In this document: in pieces, positions 55,001 through 62,121 of the stretch
How positions within the stretch are numbered: the stretch's first letter is position 1
Layout: each line of letters starts with the position of its first letter
Source: Pseudomonadota bacterium
Lineage (GTDB): Bacteria > Myxococcota > Myxococcia > Myxococcales > Myxococcaceae
DNA length: 64,000 bases
Assembly: GCA_023423535.1 (NCBI GenBank)
Contig: JAFAFL010000012.1
Coordinates: 12,566 to 76,565 of the forward strand
Reading direction: 5' to 3'
Made by a program: the position numbers and the translations under genes
Notes under the pieces: model-generated
Told to the model about the DNA's origin: nothing
Database searches by the model: none
The model's input: the letters and a program-made list of their open reading frames with translations, nothing else

Positions 55001-55200
55001 TCGGGGTCGAAGTACACCTCGGCGGTGGCGTCCCGATCGACGAGGCCGCGGACGAAGAGCGAAGGCTCCCGCGTGACGCCCTGGATGGAGAGGTAGACCC
55101 CGCTCGGATCCGCCGGTGGACGCTCCTCCTTCTGCAGCGGACAGCCGAGGAGCATGGCCGGCAGCGAGACAGCGAGGACGCGGACGATGGTGCGGAACAT
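52099..55200 (-). CDS. Large lipoprotein with tandem Ig-like repeats
   Basis: A 1033-residue protein. The signal ends in a lipobox ('MLLGC', Cys about 20). Residues about 30-650 form roughly six tandem Ig-like/beta-sandwich units of about 90-100 residues, each ending in a 'YTHD' or 'FTHD' motif followed by a Pro-rich joint ('SIAPTPP', 'GVAPAAP'). Each unit holds cysteines around 'GNVSxCS'. After the last one ('YAHDSTRGW') a different region of about 370 residues follows, beta-propeller-like in look ('SNGAWSAPQTV', 'GAGNLYAVFSRYG'). It is likely displayed on the cell surface or periplasm. ATG 55200 gives the signal directly. Adhesion is possible but unproven. Confidence 0.9.
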   Translation of the reverse strand: MFRTIVRVLAVSLPAMLLGCPLQKEERPPADPSGVYLSIQGVTREPSLFVRGLVDRDATAEVYFDPECRGALANSGRPDTFASQGLQIVLPPNVTTIVAARARRGELRSGCVLAASITHDDVAPEPPKVVSVQMAGVAPVRVAVSGTAEAASKLRLYYKGGCQGGEYADTTVEGNGTFRVETPAAANATTVFSATTTDAAGNVSGCSQNFSFTHDDQPPAPPKLNAITPSVGTQAQINVTGTTEPNAQVRLFRDPACAQSLSATAATASGSGSFSLLVNVSQNQTTQIYGRATDPSGNPSACSTPISYTHDSIAPTPPVLGPSNPTSPSNQLNFQLEFTAEPLSRLQLYGAAGCQGGAILDGTMPQGGIAAANLSGANNATRSFSARSTDVAGNASNCSQTFSYTHDGVAPAAPVLTATVPANLGNTTSPQVTGTAEPFSTVRVYRAANCTGLLFGTSVQATGAGQFSVTGSVTSNTTTTFSAQATDATGNVSPCSTATLTYTHDGIAPSAPVLVGTLPPSPSRSTAVQVLGMGEPGSTAQVFASSICSVAMLLTSGPVGPVPAGGTSGRGPFELSVTVPADTITPLAVNLRDEAGNTSSCIALTGGYAHDSTRGWREVSALEAPAVEGHTPALVLTPTGATALWARLDGTTTSTIVAADWSNGAWSAPQTVAPTGTHLLDPVRVAADGAGNLYAVFSRYGAGPAFSGEAFGVRRPAGGPWDAPVSFGAETYEPDVAAGGNGEVVSAFRVNLSGGESQLHARRFTSGLWDVPVRVDTTAQNDFAPRVAVTTTGDGLVLYTINQGTVASPVDELWSVRFSGGNWQAPQRRSASGMRVRRGEYAIMSGGTGRAVAAWLESTSSTSSLFRANTTRYSTTGFNSTNTTVGTTSSDLRGLTLAVNGSDAAMLMATNQSSGQLNWSRSTAHTTSGSGFSTSLSTVSSPAAVGSPVKVAYGDTGTVYAAWIGADRMESGGSSLWMSTWTSISGWTAPQLLERTIDPLDTFELAVNNDRVVAVWSRTDGTGARSVRARVLD

Positions 55201-55315
55201 GGCGGGCGGGTCATGCCATGCCGGGGTGACATCGGGCAACCGCACGGGGCCGACGAACCGGCCTCCGCCGCGTTCCGGAGGCGATGTCGGACCCGCATGC
55301 GAGGGTGCCCGCGAC

Positions 55316-55927
55316 ATGCCGATCCTGCGTGGAGCCGTGACCTTCGCTCGCTACCTCGTCGAGCACCCAGACAAGCCCTCTTCGGACCTGCGCAAGTGGT
55401 TCACGCGCGGGTTGAAGGCGCGCGCCTTCGAGCCGCTCGACCCGAAGGACGAAGAGGACCGCGCGGCGGGCTTCGCGCAATTGGAGGACCCGGACGCCAC
55501 GGAGTTCTCCGCCGGCAGCGTGTACTTCGGCAACCGGGCGCTCTTCACCTGGCGGGTGGACCAGCGGAAGGTGTCGGCGGCGCAGCTGAAGGCGGACCTC
55601 GACCGGTGGGCGCGTGAGTTCGAGAAGGAGCAGGGCCGCGGACCCTCGCGCAAGGAGAAGACGGAGCGGAAGAACGCGCTGCGTCAGAAGATGCGCGCGG
55701 AGGCCGTCCCGGTGACGAAGACGCACGACGTGGCGTGGGACCTCCAGACGAACCGGCTGCAGGTCTGGAGCGCGTCTCGCAAGGTGGTGGAGGAGATCGC
55801 CGTCGCGGTGGAGGAGGCGTTCGAGGTTCGGCTGCAGGCGCAGCTGGTGGCGGACAAGGACGCGCTCAAGCCCACCGCGGAGCTCGTCGGCGCGGGGATC
55901 CTGGAGGGTGCACATGGGCAGGCGTGA
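55316..55927 (+). CDS. RdgC-like recombination-associated protein, short
   Basis: A 203-residue protein resembling RdgC, the ring-forming DNA-binding protein that limits RecA. Seen are 'GAVTFARYLVEH', 'KARAFEPLDPKDEEDRAAGF', 'QRKVSAAQLKADLDRWAREFE' (cut) and 'KTHDVAWDLQTNRLQVWSAS'. It is shorter than typical enteric RdgC (about 300 residues). Start ATG 55316 is chosen; the frame extends further upstream without support. The partner gene starts 14 bp before its end. Confidence is moderate because only scattered blocks match. Confidence 0.7.
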   Translation: MPILRGAVTFARYLVEHPDKPSSDLRKWFTRGLKARAFEPLDPKDEEDRAAGFAQLEDPDATEFSAGSVYFGNRALFTWRVDQRKVSAAQLKADLDRWAREFEKEQGRGPSRKEKTERKNALRQKMRAEAVPVTKTHDVAWDLQTNRLQVWSASRKVVEEIAVAVEEAFEVRLQAQLVADKDALKPTAELVGAGILEGAHGQA

Positions 55928-56597
55928 GCAGGCGAGGGAGGAGACCGCGTTCATGCGCGGCGACGTGGGCGTGGACGGCGGCGCCACCTCGGAGGAGACG
56001 CGGGACGAAGCGGAGGTCCAGAAGGAGAAGGCGCGCTCGGAGCTCATGCGCGGCGGAACCTGGCTCGGGCGGGAGCTCTTGACGTGGCTGCTCTGGCGGT
56101 CGGAGCGCACCGAGCCTTTGACGCAGTTCCGGGACGGCGGGCTGGAGGTGCTCTTCGTGGGCCGGCTCATCCTCCGCGGACTGCACGGCGAGGTGACGGA
56201 GCTCGCGGCGAAGGGAACGCTGGCGCCCTACTCCGAAGAGGTGCGGCACGCGCTGGACCGGGGGCTGCTCGTGCACTCGGCGCGGCTGCGGCTGACGCTC
56301 GGCGAGCGCACCTGGGAGGTGGGGCTCGACGCGGAGCACCTCGACCTGCGCGCGGCGAAGCTCCCGGAATTGCTGACGGAAGAGGAGGACGACCGGATCA
56401 CCGAGCGGCTCGACCTCGCGGACCAGCTCTCGGAGATGGTGGACGCGCTGGCGGCCGCGTTCCTCGACGTGCGGCGCAGCCGGGCCTGGTCGGCGAAGGA
56501 GGTCCCCGAGATGAAGGCGTGGATGCGCGGCGAGGAGCGGCCGGAGGGCGGCGTGCTCGCGACGGCGCAGCGGGTGCGAAAGACCGCAGCGGCCTGA
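55914..56597 (+). CDS. Unrecognised partner of the RdgC-like gene
   Basis: A 227-residue soluble protein that I do not recognise. Acidic/polar N-terminus (about 45 residues), then a helical and beta-mixed part with 'GGTWLGRELLTWLLWRSE', 'EVLFVGRLILRGLHG' and 'RLRLTLGERTWEVGLDAEHL'. The tail is helical ('LADQLSEMVDALAAAFLDVR'). ATG 55914 has GGAGG about 6 bases upstream, inside the 3' end of the RdgC-like gene (14-bp overlap), so the pair is co-translated. A role with the RdgC-like protein in DNA repair or recombination is inferred only from that overlap. Confidence 0.75.
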   Translation: MGRREQAREETAFMRGDVGVDGGATSEETRDEAEVQKEKARSELMRGGTWLGRELLTWLLWRSERTEPLTQFRDGGLEVLFVGRLILRGLHGEVTELAAKGTLAPYSEEVRHALDRGLLVHSARLRLTLGERTWEVGLDAEHLDLRAAKLPELLTEEEDDRITERLDLADQLSEMVDALAAAFLDVRRSRAWSAKEVPEMKAWMRGEERPEGGVLATAQRVRKTAAA

Positions 56598-56625
56598 CGC
56601 ATCCTGGGTGAAGAGTGCGCGACGC

Positions 56626-56667
56626 GCGGTTCGCCGGGGTGACCTCTCTCCCGCCCCGGCGAGCCGC
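56626..56667. terminator. Strong bidirectional terminator hairpin
   Basis: A 14-bp stem (left arm 56626-56639, right arm 56654-56667, one G-T pair, ending in GCCGGGG/CCCCGGC) with a 14-base loop lies between the convergent RdgC-partner and slyD genes. Confidence 0.6.
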
Positions 56668-56793
56668 CGCGTCGCAGCAGCAGCCCTGCCGGGCCACGAG
56701 GTGCGGACGGGCGGTCGCCGCGTCACGGCAGAAGCCCCTGCCCCGCCGTCGGCGAGTGCGGACGTCGGGACGGGGGCGGGTGCGACAGCGTCG

Positions 56794-57282
56794 TCAGTGG
56801 TCGTGCTCGCCGCCCGGGCCGTGGGCGTGGCCGTGCTCGAGCTCCTCCTCGGTGGCCTGGCGGACCTCGCGCACGGTGACGTCGAAGTGCAGTGTCTTCC
56901 CGGCGAGCGGGTGGTTGAGGTCGATGACGACGGTGTCGCCCTTGATCTCGCGCACCGTTACCGGCATCGGTTGGCCGTCGGGGCCGTGGGCGCCGAACGT
57001 CTCGCCGACCTCGATCTCCGCGCCATCGGGGAACGCTGACTTCGGGACCTCCTGGAGGCCGCGCTCGTCGTGGTTGCCGTAGCCCTGATCCGGGGAGACG
57101 ACGACCTTGCGCGAGTCGCCCACGCCGAGACCCTCGAGCTCCTCCTCGAGCCCGGGGACGATCTGCCCTTCGCCGTGGAGGTAGCTCAGCGGCTCGCCGG
57201 GCTCGCTCTCATCGACGATCTCGCCGTCACCCAGATGCAGTTTGTACTCCAGCCCCACCACGCAGCCCTTGCTGATTTTCAT
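56794..57282 (-). CDS. slyD: SlyD-type FKBP peptidyl-prolyl isomerase
   Basis: A 162-residue FKBP of the SlyD kind: 'VVGLEYKLHLGDGEIVDES', an inserted-flap arrangement, 'HGEGQIVPGLEEELEGLGVGD' (cut), 'DLNHPLAGKTLHFDVTVREV' (cut), and a short His-rich C-terminus 'HGHAHGPGGEHDH' that can bind Ni/Zn. SlyD isomerises prolyl bonds, chaperones and delivers nickel to hydrogenase. The tail here is shorter than in E. coli. ATG 57282 was chosen over an upstream Met. It lies alone, 175 bp from the ferritin-like pair. Confidence 0.94.
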   Translation of the reverse strand: MKISKGCVVGLEYKLHLGDGEIVDESEPGEPLSYLHGEGQIVPGLEEELEGLGVGDSRKVVVSPDQGYGNHDERGLQEVPKSAFPDGAEIEVGETFGAHGPDGQPMPVTVREIKGDTVVIDLNHPLAGKTLHFDVTVREVRQATEEELEHGHAHGPGGEHDH

Positions 57283-57457
57283 CCGCTCAGCTTCTCCCGT
57301 CTGCCCTCGTGTGGCCACGACGAACCGCGCGCCGCGAAGCTGGTGAACTTTCCCGGAGAGCGAACGGACAGCCCACCGAACTGCGAAGGGACACCCGCTC
57401 CACGCTGAGCAGATGCCCCTCCGGTGACTTCCATGCGTCCAGCCCTTCGGCGAAGGG

Positions 57458-58222
57458 CTACGGCGCCGCCGGCTCCAGCTCGCGTGAAGCCTCCGCCGCG
57501 GTACGCACCTTCAGCCAGCCGCGCACGCGCGAGAGGTGTCCCTCCTCGGCCAGGAGCGCCTCGCGCATCTTGTCTGCGGACTTCTTCATGCCCGCCGATT
57601 CGGTGAGGTCGATGAGCATGGACCAGCCGTCCACGTCGGTCAGCTCGGCGATGAGCAGCGCCTCGAGCGCCTGCGCCGCGTTCGTCCGCGGGTCGCTGAG
57701 CACCTTGATCACGCCGGACGACGCGACCGCCGCCACGTCCGCGCAGGGCGTCATCACCGTGGGGTCCGCGCCCATCGTCTCGATCAGCTCGGAGAGCATC
57801 CGGAAGTGGCTGAACTCGTCCTCGCGGATCTCCTTCAGGTCCTCGAGCGACGGCCCGCCCTCCCAGCTCCCGGTGGCCGCGAGCTTCGCCATCGCCGCGT
57901 CGTAGAGCCGCACGCCGGTGCGCTCGAACGCGAGCCGCTCGCCGAGCTTGTCCAGCAGCACGTTCGCCTTGTTCCCCTTCAGCGCCTGCAGCGCCGTCGA
58001 GGCCACCCCGCGCAGCGACGCGGGCGGCGGCATGGTGCCCACCGGCTCGGCCTCGGCGGTGTACTCCATCCGCATCCGCGCCATCGCCGGGTCCGCCGGA
58101 AGGCTCGCGTCGGGGGTGAGCTTCTCCGCGCCCTCGATGAGCCGCTTCGCCTCCACCGGCGAGGTGGCGATGCCGCTCCGGTTGAGGCCGATGTCCGTCG
58201 CGCTCTTGCCCTTCTTCTTCAT
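57458..58222 (-). CDS. Ferritin-like domain protein (second of pair)
   Basis: A 254-residue protein. Residues about 1-75 are a basic/polar leader, then a four-helix ferritin-like fold (about 85-245) with diiron-type residues: Glu ('LAFERTGVRLYD'), ExxH ('EDEFSHFRML'), Glu ('LIAELTDVD') and ExxH ('AEEGHLSRV'). Its ATG 58222 overlaps the stop of the upstream gene (TAATG), so the two are coupled. No recognised encapsulin-cargo tail. A role in iron handling or oxidative stress is likely but substrate unknown. Confidence 0.85.
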   Translation of the reverse strand: MKKKGKSATDIGLNRSGIATSPVEAKRLIEGAEKLTPDASLPADPAMARMRMEYTAEAEPVGTMPPPASLRGVASTALQALKGNKANVLLDKLGERLAFERTGVRLYDAAMAKLAATGSWEGGPSLEDLKEIREDEFSHFRMLSELIETMGADPTVMTPCADVAAVASSGVIKVLSDPRTNAAQALEALLIAELTDVDGWSMLIDLTESAGMKKSADKMREALLAEEGHLSRVRGWLKVRTAAEASRELEPAAP

Positions 58223-59424
58223 TACTGGACCCTCCGCTGCGAGATCTCCGGCAGGACCGACCGGCCCATCACCACCTCGGTGCCGGGGCGCCAGGTGTAG
58301 CCCTCGGCCACCGTCTCCGTGGGCGAGCCGCGTCCGTTGAGGCCGTTGCGGTACTCCAGCGTGGCCTTGCTCTCCGGAACCTCGGCCGGGTCCACGACCT
58401 CCGTCCCCACCGCGCGCAGGTGCACCTGGTCCTTCAGCACCCGGCGCACGTAGTCGCGCTGGCTGGCGTAGGGGAACGGCTCGGGGAGGCTCTCGGGGAG
58501 GACCTCGCGCGGGTCGCGCTTCTCGTGCTGCTCGAACAGCCGCATGGCCACGTGGAGCTGGCCGAGCTCGTAGTCCACGAACCGCTCCCAGAGCTTCTTC
58601 AGCCGAGGGTCCGTCTCCTGCGTGGCGCAGCCGAGGTAGTTGTAGAGCTCGCAGGCCTCGTAGAGCATCCACTTCTCCAGCCACGTCTCCCGGGTGTCCT
58701 GCATGGACTCGTACTGGGTGACGTGCTGCTCCTCGATCGACGCGATCTCCGCGTAGAGCATGCGCGCCACCGGGTCCGCGAACGTGGGCCCGATGTTCAT
58801 GTAGTAGTCGCGCGTCTGGTACTCGCCGCCGCTCAGCGTGAGCGCGTGCAGCTTCGTCAGCGGGTGCGCCGCCTTGCGGTCGTAGGGCCTGCGCACGTCG
58901 TCCTCCGGCGCGCGGTGCTCGACCATCGTCGGCCGGCCGGGGGCGATGTCGGTGTAGCTCTGGAGGATGTTGTTCGAGTCCTTCCCCTCCAGCCGGTCCA
59001 TCAGCGCGCTGTAGCGGTAGAGGTGGTCGAAGTCCTCGAGCAGCCCGAAGTCGTACTGCTGCTTCATGTACGCGTCCGGCTCGCGCTGGGCGATGGCGGC
59101 GGTCACCTCGATCGCCACCTGCTCGTAGGCGATGGTCGTCTCCAGCGGGCTGAGGTCCGCGGGCAGCAGCCAGTTCACGAGCGTCTGCTGGTGGTGGTCC
59201 ACGCGCCGCACCTGCGCCAGCGGGATGCGCAGGTCGGTGTTGAAGCGCGAGAAGTGGTGGAGGAACCGGTTCTGCTGCTGCTCGATCCCGTTCATGAGGA
59301 TGATCCGGACCCGGCTCATCGCGTCGGTGTTCAGTTTGCTGGTGGGCGCCCCCGCGAGCTCGCGCCAGTCGAAGCGCTGCTGCTCGAGGGGGGTCCCTCT
59401 CTCCTTGAAGATGTCCAGGGCCAC
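58222..59424 (-). CDS. Ferritin-like superfamily protein (first of pair)
   Basis: A 400-residue protein that is largely helical. 'LYRYSALMDRL', 'EDFDHLYR', 'IASIEEQHVTQYESM' and 'YELGQLHVAMRLFEQH' hold Glu/His pairs of the ferritin-like type in a fold larger than classical ferritin. The start is GTG 59424 with GAGGAG about five bases upstream. The ATG of the 254-residue protein overlaps its stop. Together they may form a two-subunit ferritin-like assembly; exact family unknown to me. Confidence 0.8.
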   Translation of the reverse strand: MALDIFKERGTPLEQQRFDWRELAGAPTSKLNTDAMSRVRIILMNGIEQQQNRFLHHFSRFNTDLRIPLAQVRRVDHHQQTLVNWLLPADLSPLETTIAYEQVAIEVTAAIAQREPDAYMKQQYDFGLLEDFDHLYRYSALMDRLEGKDSNNILQSYTDIAPGRPTMVEHRAPEDDVRRPYDRKAAHPLTKLHALTLSGGEYQTRDYYMNIGPTFADPVARMLYAEIASIEEQHVTQYESMQDTRETWLEKWMLYEACELYNYLGCATQETDPRLKKLWERFVDYELGQLHVAMRLFEQHEKRDPREVLPESLPEPFPYASQRDYVRRVLKDQVHLRAVGTEVVDPAEVPESKATLEYRNGLNGRGSPTETVAEGYTWRPGTEVVMGRSVLPEISQRRVQ

Positions 59425-59653
59425 GAGAGCTCCTCTTCCGGGCAGGGGGTGAAGGCCTCTGCGCACCCGGCGACGCAGGGGTGGGCAAAGTAGGGAGCCG
59501 GGCCACCGCGCACACTGGGCGGGAGGTCGCAGCCTTCTGTCGGGCGGCACTGACGGGTCGGACAGCGGACGCCGTCACCGTGCGCTGCTGGGCACTGCGC
59601 TTCCGCCGCCGGTCGGTGCTGCGCTCGGCGCGAGAGTCGGCTACGTCATCCGC

Positions 59654-60364
59654 ATGAAGGTGATCACGGTGTACGCGAGGCTCTATGCGAAGGCCTTCGC
59701 CGAGGCGCTGGAGGCGATCCGCAAGAACGCGTGGACCCTCCTGTGGCCGATGGGGTTCGTGCTCGCAGTGGGCATCCTGGCGATGGTGACGGGCCCGCTG
59801 GGCATCATCGGCGGCTTCATCCGCTACCTCGCGACCTGTGCGCTGCTCTCCGGCTACCTCTACTTTCTCGGCGAGCTGGTGGCGAAGAGCCGCGTCTCCA
59901 CCGCCGAGCTGAAGCGGAGCCTCGGCGCCTACTTCTCCGCGGTGCTCTCGGTGGGCTTCGTGCTCTGGATCGTGCTCGGGCTGCTGCTCCCGCTGGTGCT
60001 GCGCGGCGTGCCGAACGGAGGGACGATCTTCCTCATCGTGCAGCTGCTCAGCGTGGTGCTCCTCTCCGCGGCGCCGGAGGTCATCTACCAGCGCCATCCC
60101 GCGGGCGGCGTGGCGACGATCCAGAGCTCGGTGCAGTTCCTCCAGGAGAACTGGCTGGAGTGGATCGTGCCCAACGTGCCGGTGTTCCTCGCCGGCTACC
60201 TGCTGCTCTTCTGGACCGGCGGGCTCGCGCTGCCGGTGCAGCTGGTGGTGCTCGCGCTGGCCGGCGCGCTCCTGCACGTGGCCTTCGTCTTCCGTGGCTT
60301 CACCTTCAAGGCGCTCGACCGCAGCTCGCACCGTCAGCGCATGTTCAACTACCGCAACCCCTAG
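59654..60364 (+). CDS. Multi-pass membrane protein
   Basis: A 236-residue protein with five or six hydrophobic helices (about 25-48, 50-72, 90-112, 120-140, 165-185, 190-212) and short basic ends. No family is recognised. ATG 59654 has no strong ribosome site; TACGTC sits 6 bases upstream. It lies just 20 bp before the phosphoglucomutase gene on the same strand. Confidence 0.75.
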   Translation: MKVITVYARLYAKAFAEALEAIRKNAWTLLWPMGFVLAVGILAMVTGPLGIIGGFIRYLATCALLSGYLYFLGELVAKSRVSTAELKRSLGAYFSAVLSVGFVLWIVLGLLLPLVLRGVPNGGTIFLIVQLLSVVLLSAAPEVIYQRHPAGGVATIQSSVQFLQENWLEWIVPNVPVFLAGYLLLFWTGGLALPVQLVVLALAGALLHVAFVFRGFTFKALDRSSHRQRMFNYRNP

Positions 60365-60384
60365 CCTCTCCGAGGTCCGCGCCC

Positions 60385-62016
60385 ATGCCCCACCCCAACG
60401 CCGGCAAGCTCCCCGACCCGTCCCTCCTCATCGATCCGGAGAAGTTGCGCCGCCAGTACTTCGAGCTGCGGCCGGACATGGGCATCCCCGAGCAGCGCGT
60501 CGCCTTTGGCACCTCCGGACACCGAGGCTCGGCAGCGAAGAGCGCGTTCAACGAGGCGCACATCCTCGCGATCACCCAGGCGGTCTGCGAGCACCGCAAG
60601 GCGCAGGGCATCACCGGGCCGCTCTACGTGGGGATGGACACCCACGCGCTCTCGGCTCCGGCGCAGGACACGGTGCTAGAGGTGCTCGCGGCGCACGGGC
60701 TGGAGGTGCGGTGGAGCCGACGCGCGACGCCCACGCCGGTCGTCTCGCACGCGATCCTCGTGCACAACCGGGGGCGGACGGAGGGCCTCGCGGACGGCAT
60801 CGTCATCACGCCCTCGCACAACCCGCCGGAGGATGGGGGCATCAAGTACAACCCGCCGAACGGTGGGCCCGCGGACACGGACGTGACCGGTTGGGTGGAG
60901 AAGCGCGCCAACGCGCTGATCGCCGGGGGCAACGCGGGCGTGAAGCGGATCCCGCTCGAGCGCGTGCTGGCGGTCTCGACGGTGCGGGAGCACGACTTCA
61001 TCGGACCGTACGTGGAGGACCTCGGGAGCGTGATCGACCTGGAGGCGATCGCGCGCGCGGGGCTGCGCATCGGCGCCGATCCGATGGGCGGGTCGAACCT
61101 CGACTACTGGGAGCCGATTGCGGCGCGTTACGGCTTGAAGATCGACGTGGTGAACCGGAGCGTGGATCCGACCTTCCGGTTCATGCCGCTCGATCACGAC
61201 GGGAAGATCCGCATGGACTGCTCGTCGCCGTGGGCGATGGCGTCGCTGGTGGGGCTGCGCGAGAAGTACGACATCGCGTTCGGCAACGACACGGACTCGG
61301 ACCGGCACGGGATCGTCACCCGGAGCGCCGGGCTGATGAACCCGAACCACTATCTGGCGGTGGCGATCTCGCACCTCTTCGCCACGCGGAAGGGCTGGGG
61401 CGAGCGCGCGGCGATCGGCAAGACGCTGGTGTCGTCGTCGATGATCGACCGGGTGGGCAAGTCGCTCGGGCGGCGGGTGGTGGAGGTGCCGGTCGGCTTC
61501 AAGTGGTTCGTGGGCGGGCTCCTCGACGGTTCGCTGGGGTTCGGCGGCGAGGAGAGCGCCGGCGCGTCGTTCCTGCGCAAGGACGGCACCGTGTGGACGA
61601 CGGACAAGGACGGGATCATCCTCGACCTGCTGGCGGCGGAGATCCTCGCGGTGACCGGGAAGGATCCGGGCGAGCACTACCGAGCGCTGACGGACCGCTT
61701 CGGCGCGCCGCTCTACACGCGGATCGATCAGCCGGCGAACGCGGCGCAGAAGGCGGCGCTGAAGAAGCTGTCGCCGGAGAGCGTGAAGGCGCAGACGCTG
61801 GCGGGCGAGCCGATCACTGCGCGGCTGACGAAGGCGCCGGGGAACGACGCGTCCATCGGCGGGCTGAAGGTCGTGGCGGAGAACGGCTGGTTCGCGGCGC
61901 GGCCTTCCGGGACGGAGGACGTCTACAAGATCTACGCAGAGAGCTTCCGCGACGAGGCCCATCTGCAGGCGCTCGTCGAGGAGGCCCGCGGGATCGTCGG
62001 CGCCGCCTTCGGTTGA
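60385..62016 (+). CDS. pgm: Phosphoglucomutase (alpha-D-glucose phosphate-specific)
   Basis: A 543-residue Pgm of the bacterial alpha-D-phosphohexomutase family. The active-site serine lies in 'VITPSHNPPEDGG' (residues about 152-164), with the metal loop 'GNDTDSDRHG' near 300 and the sugar loop 'GFGGEESAGASF' near 395. 'VAFGTSGHRG' at 39-48 is the N-terminal fingerprint. It interconverts glucose-1-phosphate and glucose-6-phosphate, so it pairs functionally with glycogen phosphorylase at 21929. ATG 60385 chosen. Confidence 0.97.
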   Translation: MPHPNAGKLPDPSLLIDPEKLRRQYFELRPDMGIPEQRVAFGTSGHRGSAAKSAFNEAHILAITQAVCEHRKAQGITGPLYVGMDTHALSAPAQDTVLEVLAAHGLEVRWSRRATPTPVVSHAILVHNRGRTEGLADGIVITPSHNPPEDGGIKYNPPNGGPADTDVTGWVEKRANALIAGGNAGVKRIPLERVLAVSTVREHDFIGPYVEDLGSVIDLEAIARAGLRIGADPMGGSNLDYWEPIAARYGLKIDVVNRSVDPTFRFMPLDHDGKIRMDCSSPWAMASLVGLREKYDIAFGNDTDSDRHGIVTRSAGLMNPNHYLAVAISHLFATRKGWGERAAIGKTLVSSSMIDRVGKSLGRRVVEVPVGFKWFVGGLLDGSLGFGGEESAGASFLRKDGTVWTTDKDGIILDLLAAEILAVTGKDPGEHYRALTDRFGAPLYTRIDQPANAAQKAALKKLSPESVKAQTLAGEPITARLTKAPGNDASIGGLKVVAENGWFAARPSGTEDVYKIYAESFRDEAHLQALVEEARGIVGAAFG

Positions 62017-62030
62017 GCTTCTCGCGCCTG

Positions 62031-62058
62031 TTGACTATGGCCGCTCTTTCAGTTTAAG
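62031..62058 (+). promoter_or_regulatory. Sigma-70-type promoter for the Cys-rich lipoprotein
   Basis: TTGACT (62031-62036), a 16-bp spacer and TTTAAG (62053-62058) lie 63 bp upstream of the ATG at 62122. The local sequence is less GC-rich than its surroundings. Confidence 0.45.
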
Positions 62059-62121
62059 CTCGTTTCGTCTCGCCCGCAGCACGCTCCCCACGTCAGGTTC
62101 GCTGTCGAATCGAGGGTGGTC

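Noticed and set aside
57458..59424. Encapsulin cargo proteins
   Set aside because: The C-termini of the two ferritin-like proteins lack the usual LTVGSLR-type targeting tail and no encapsulin gene is in the window.
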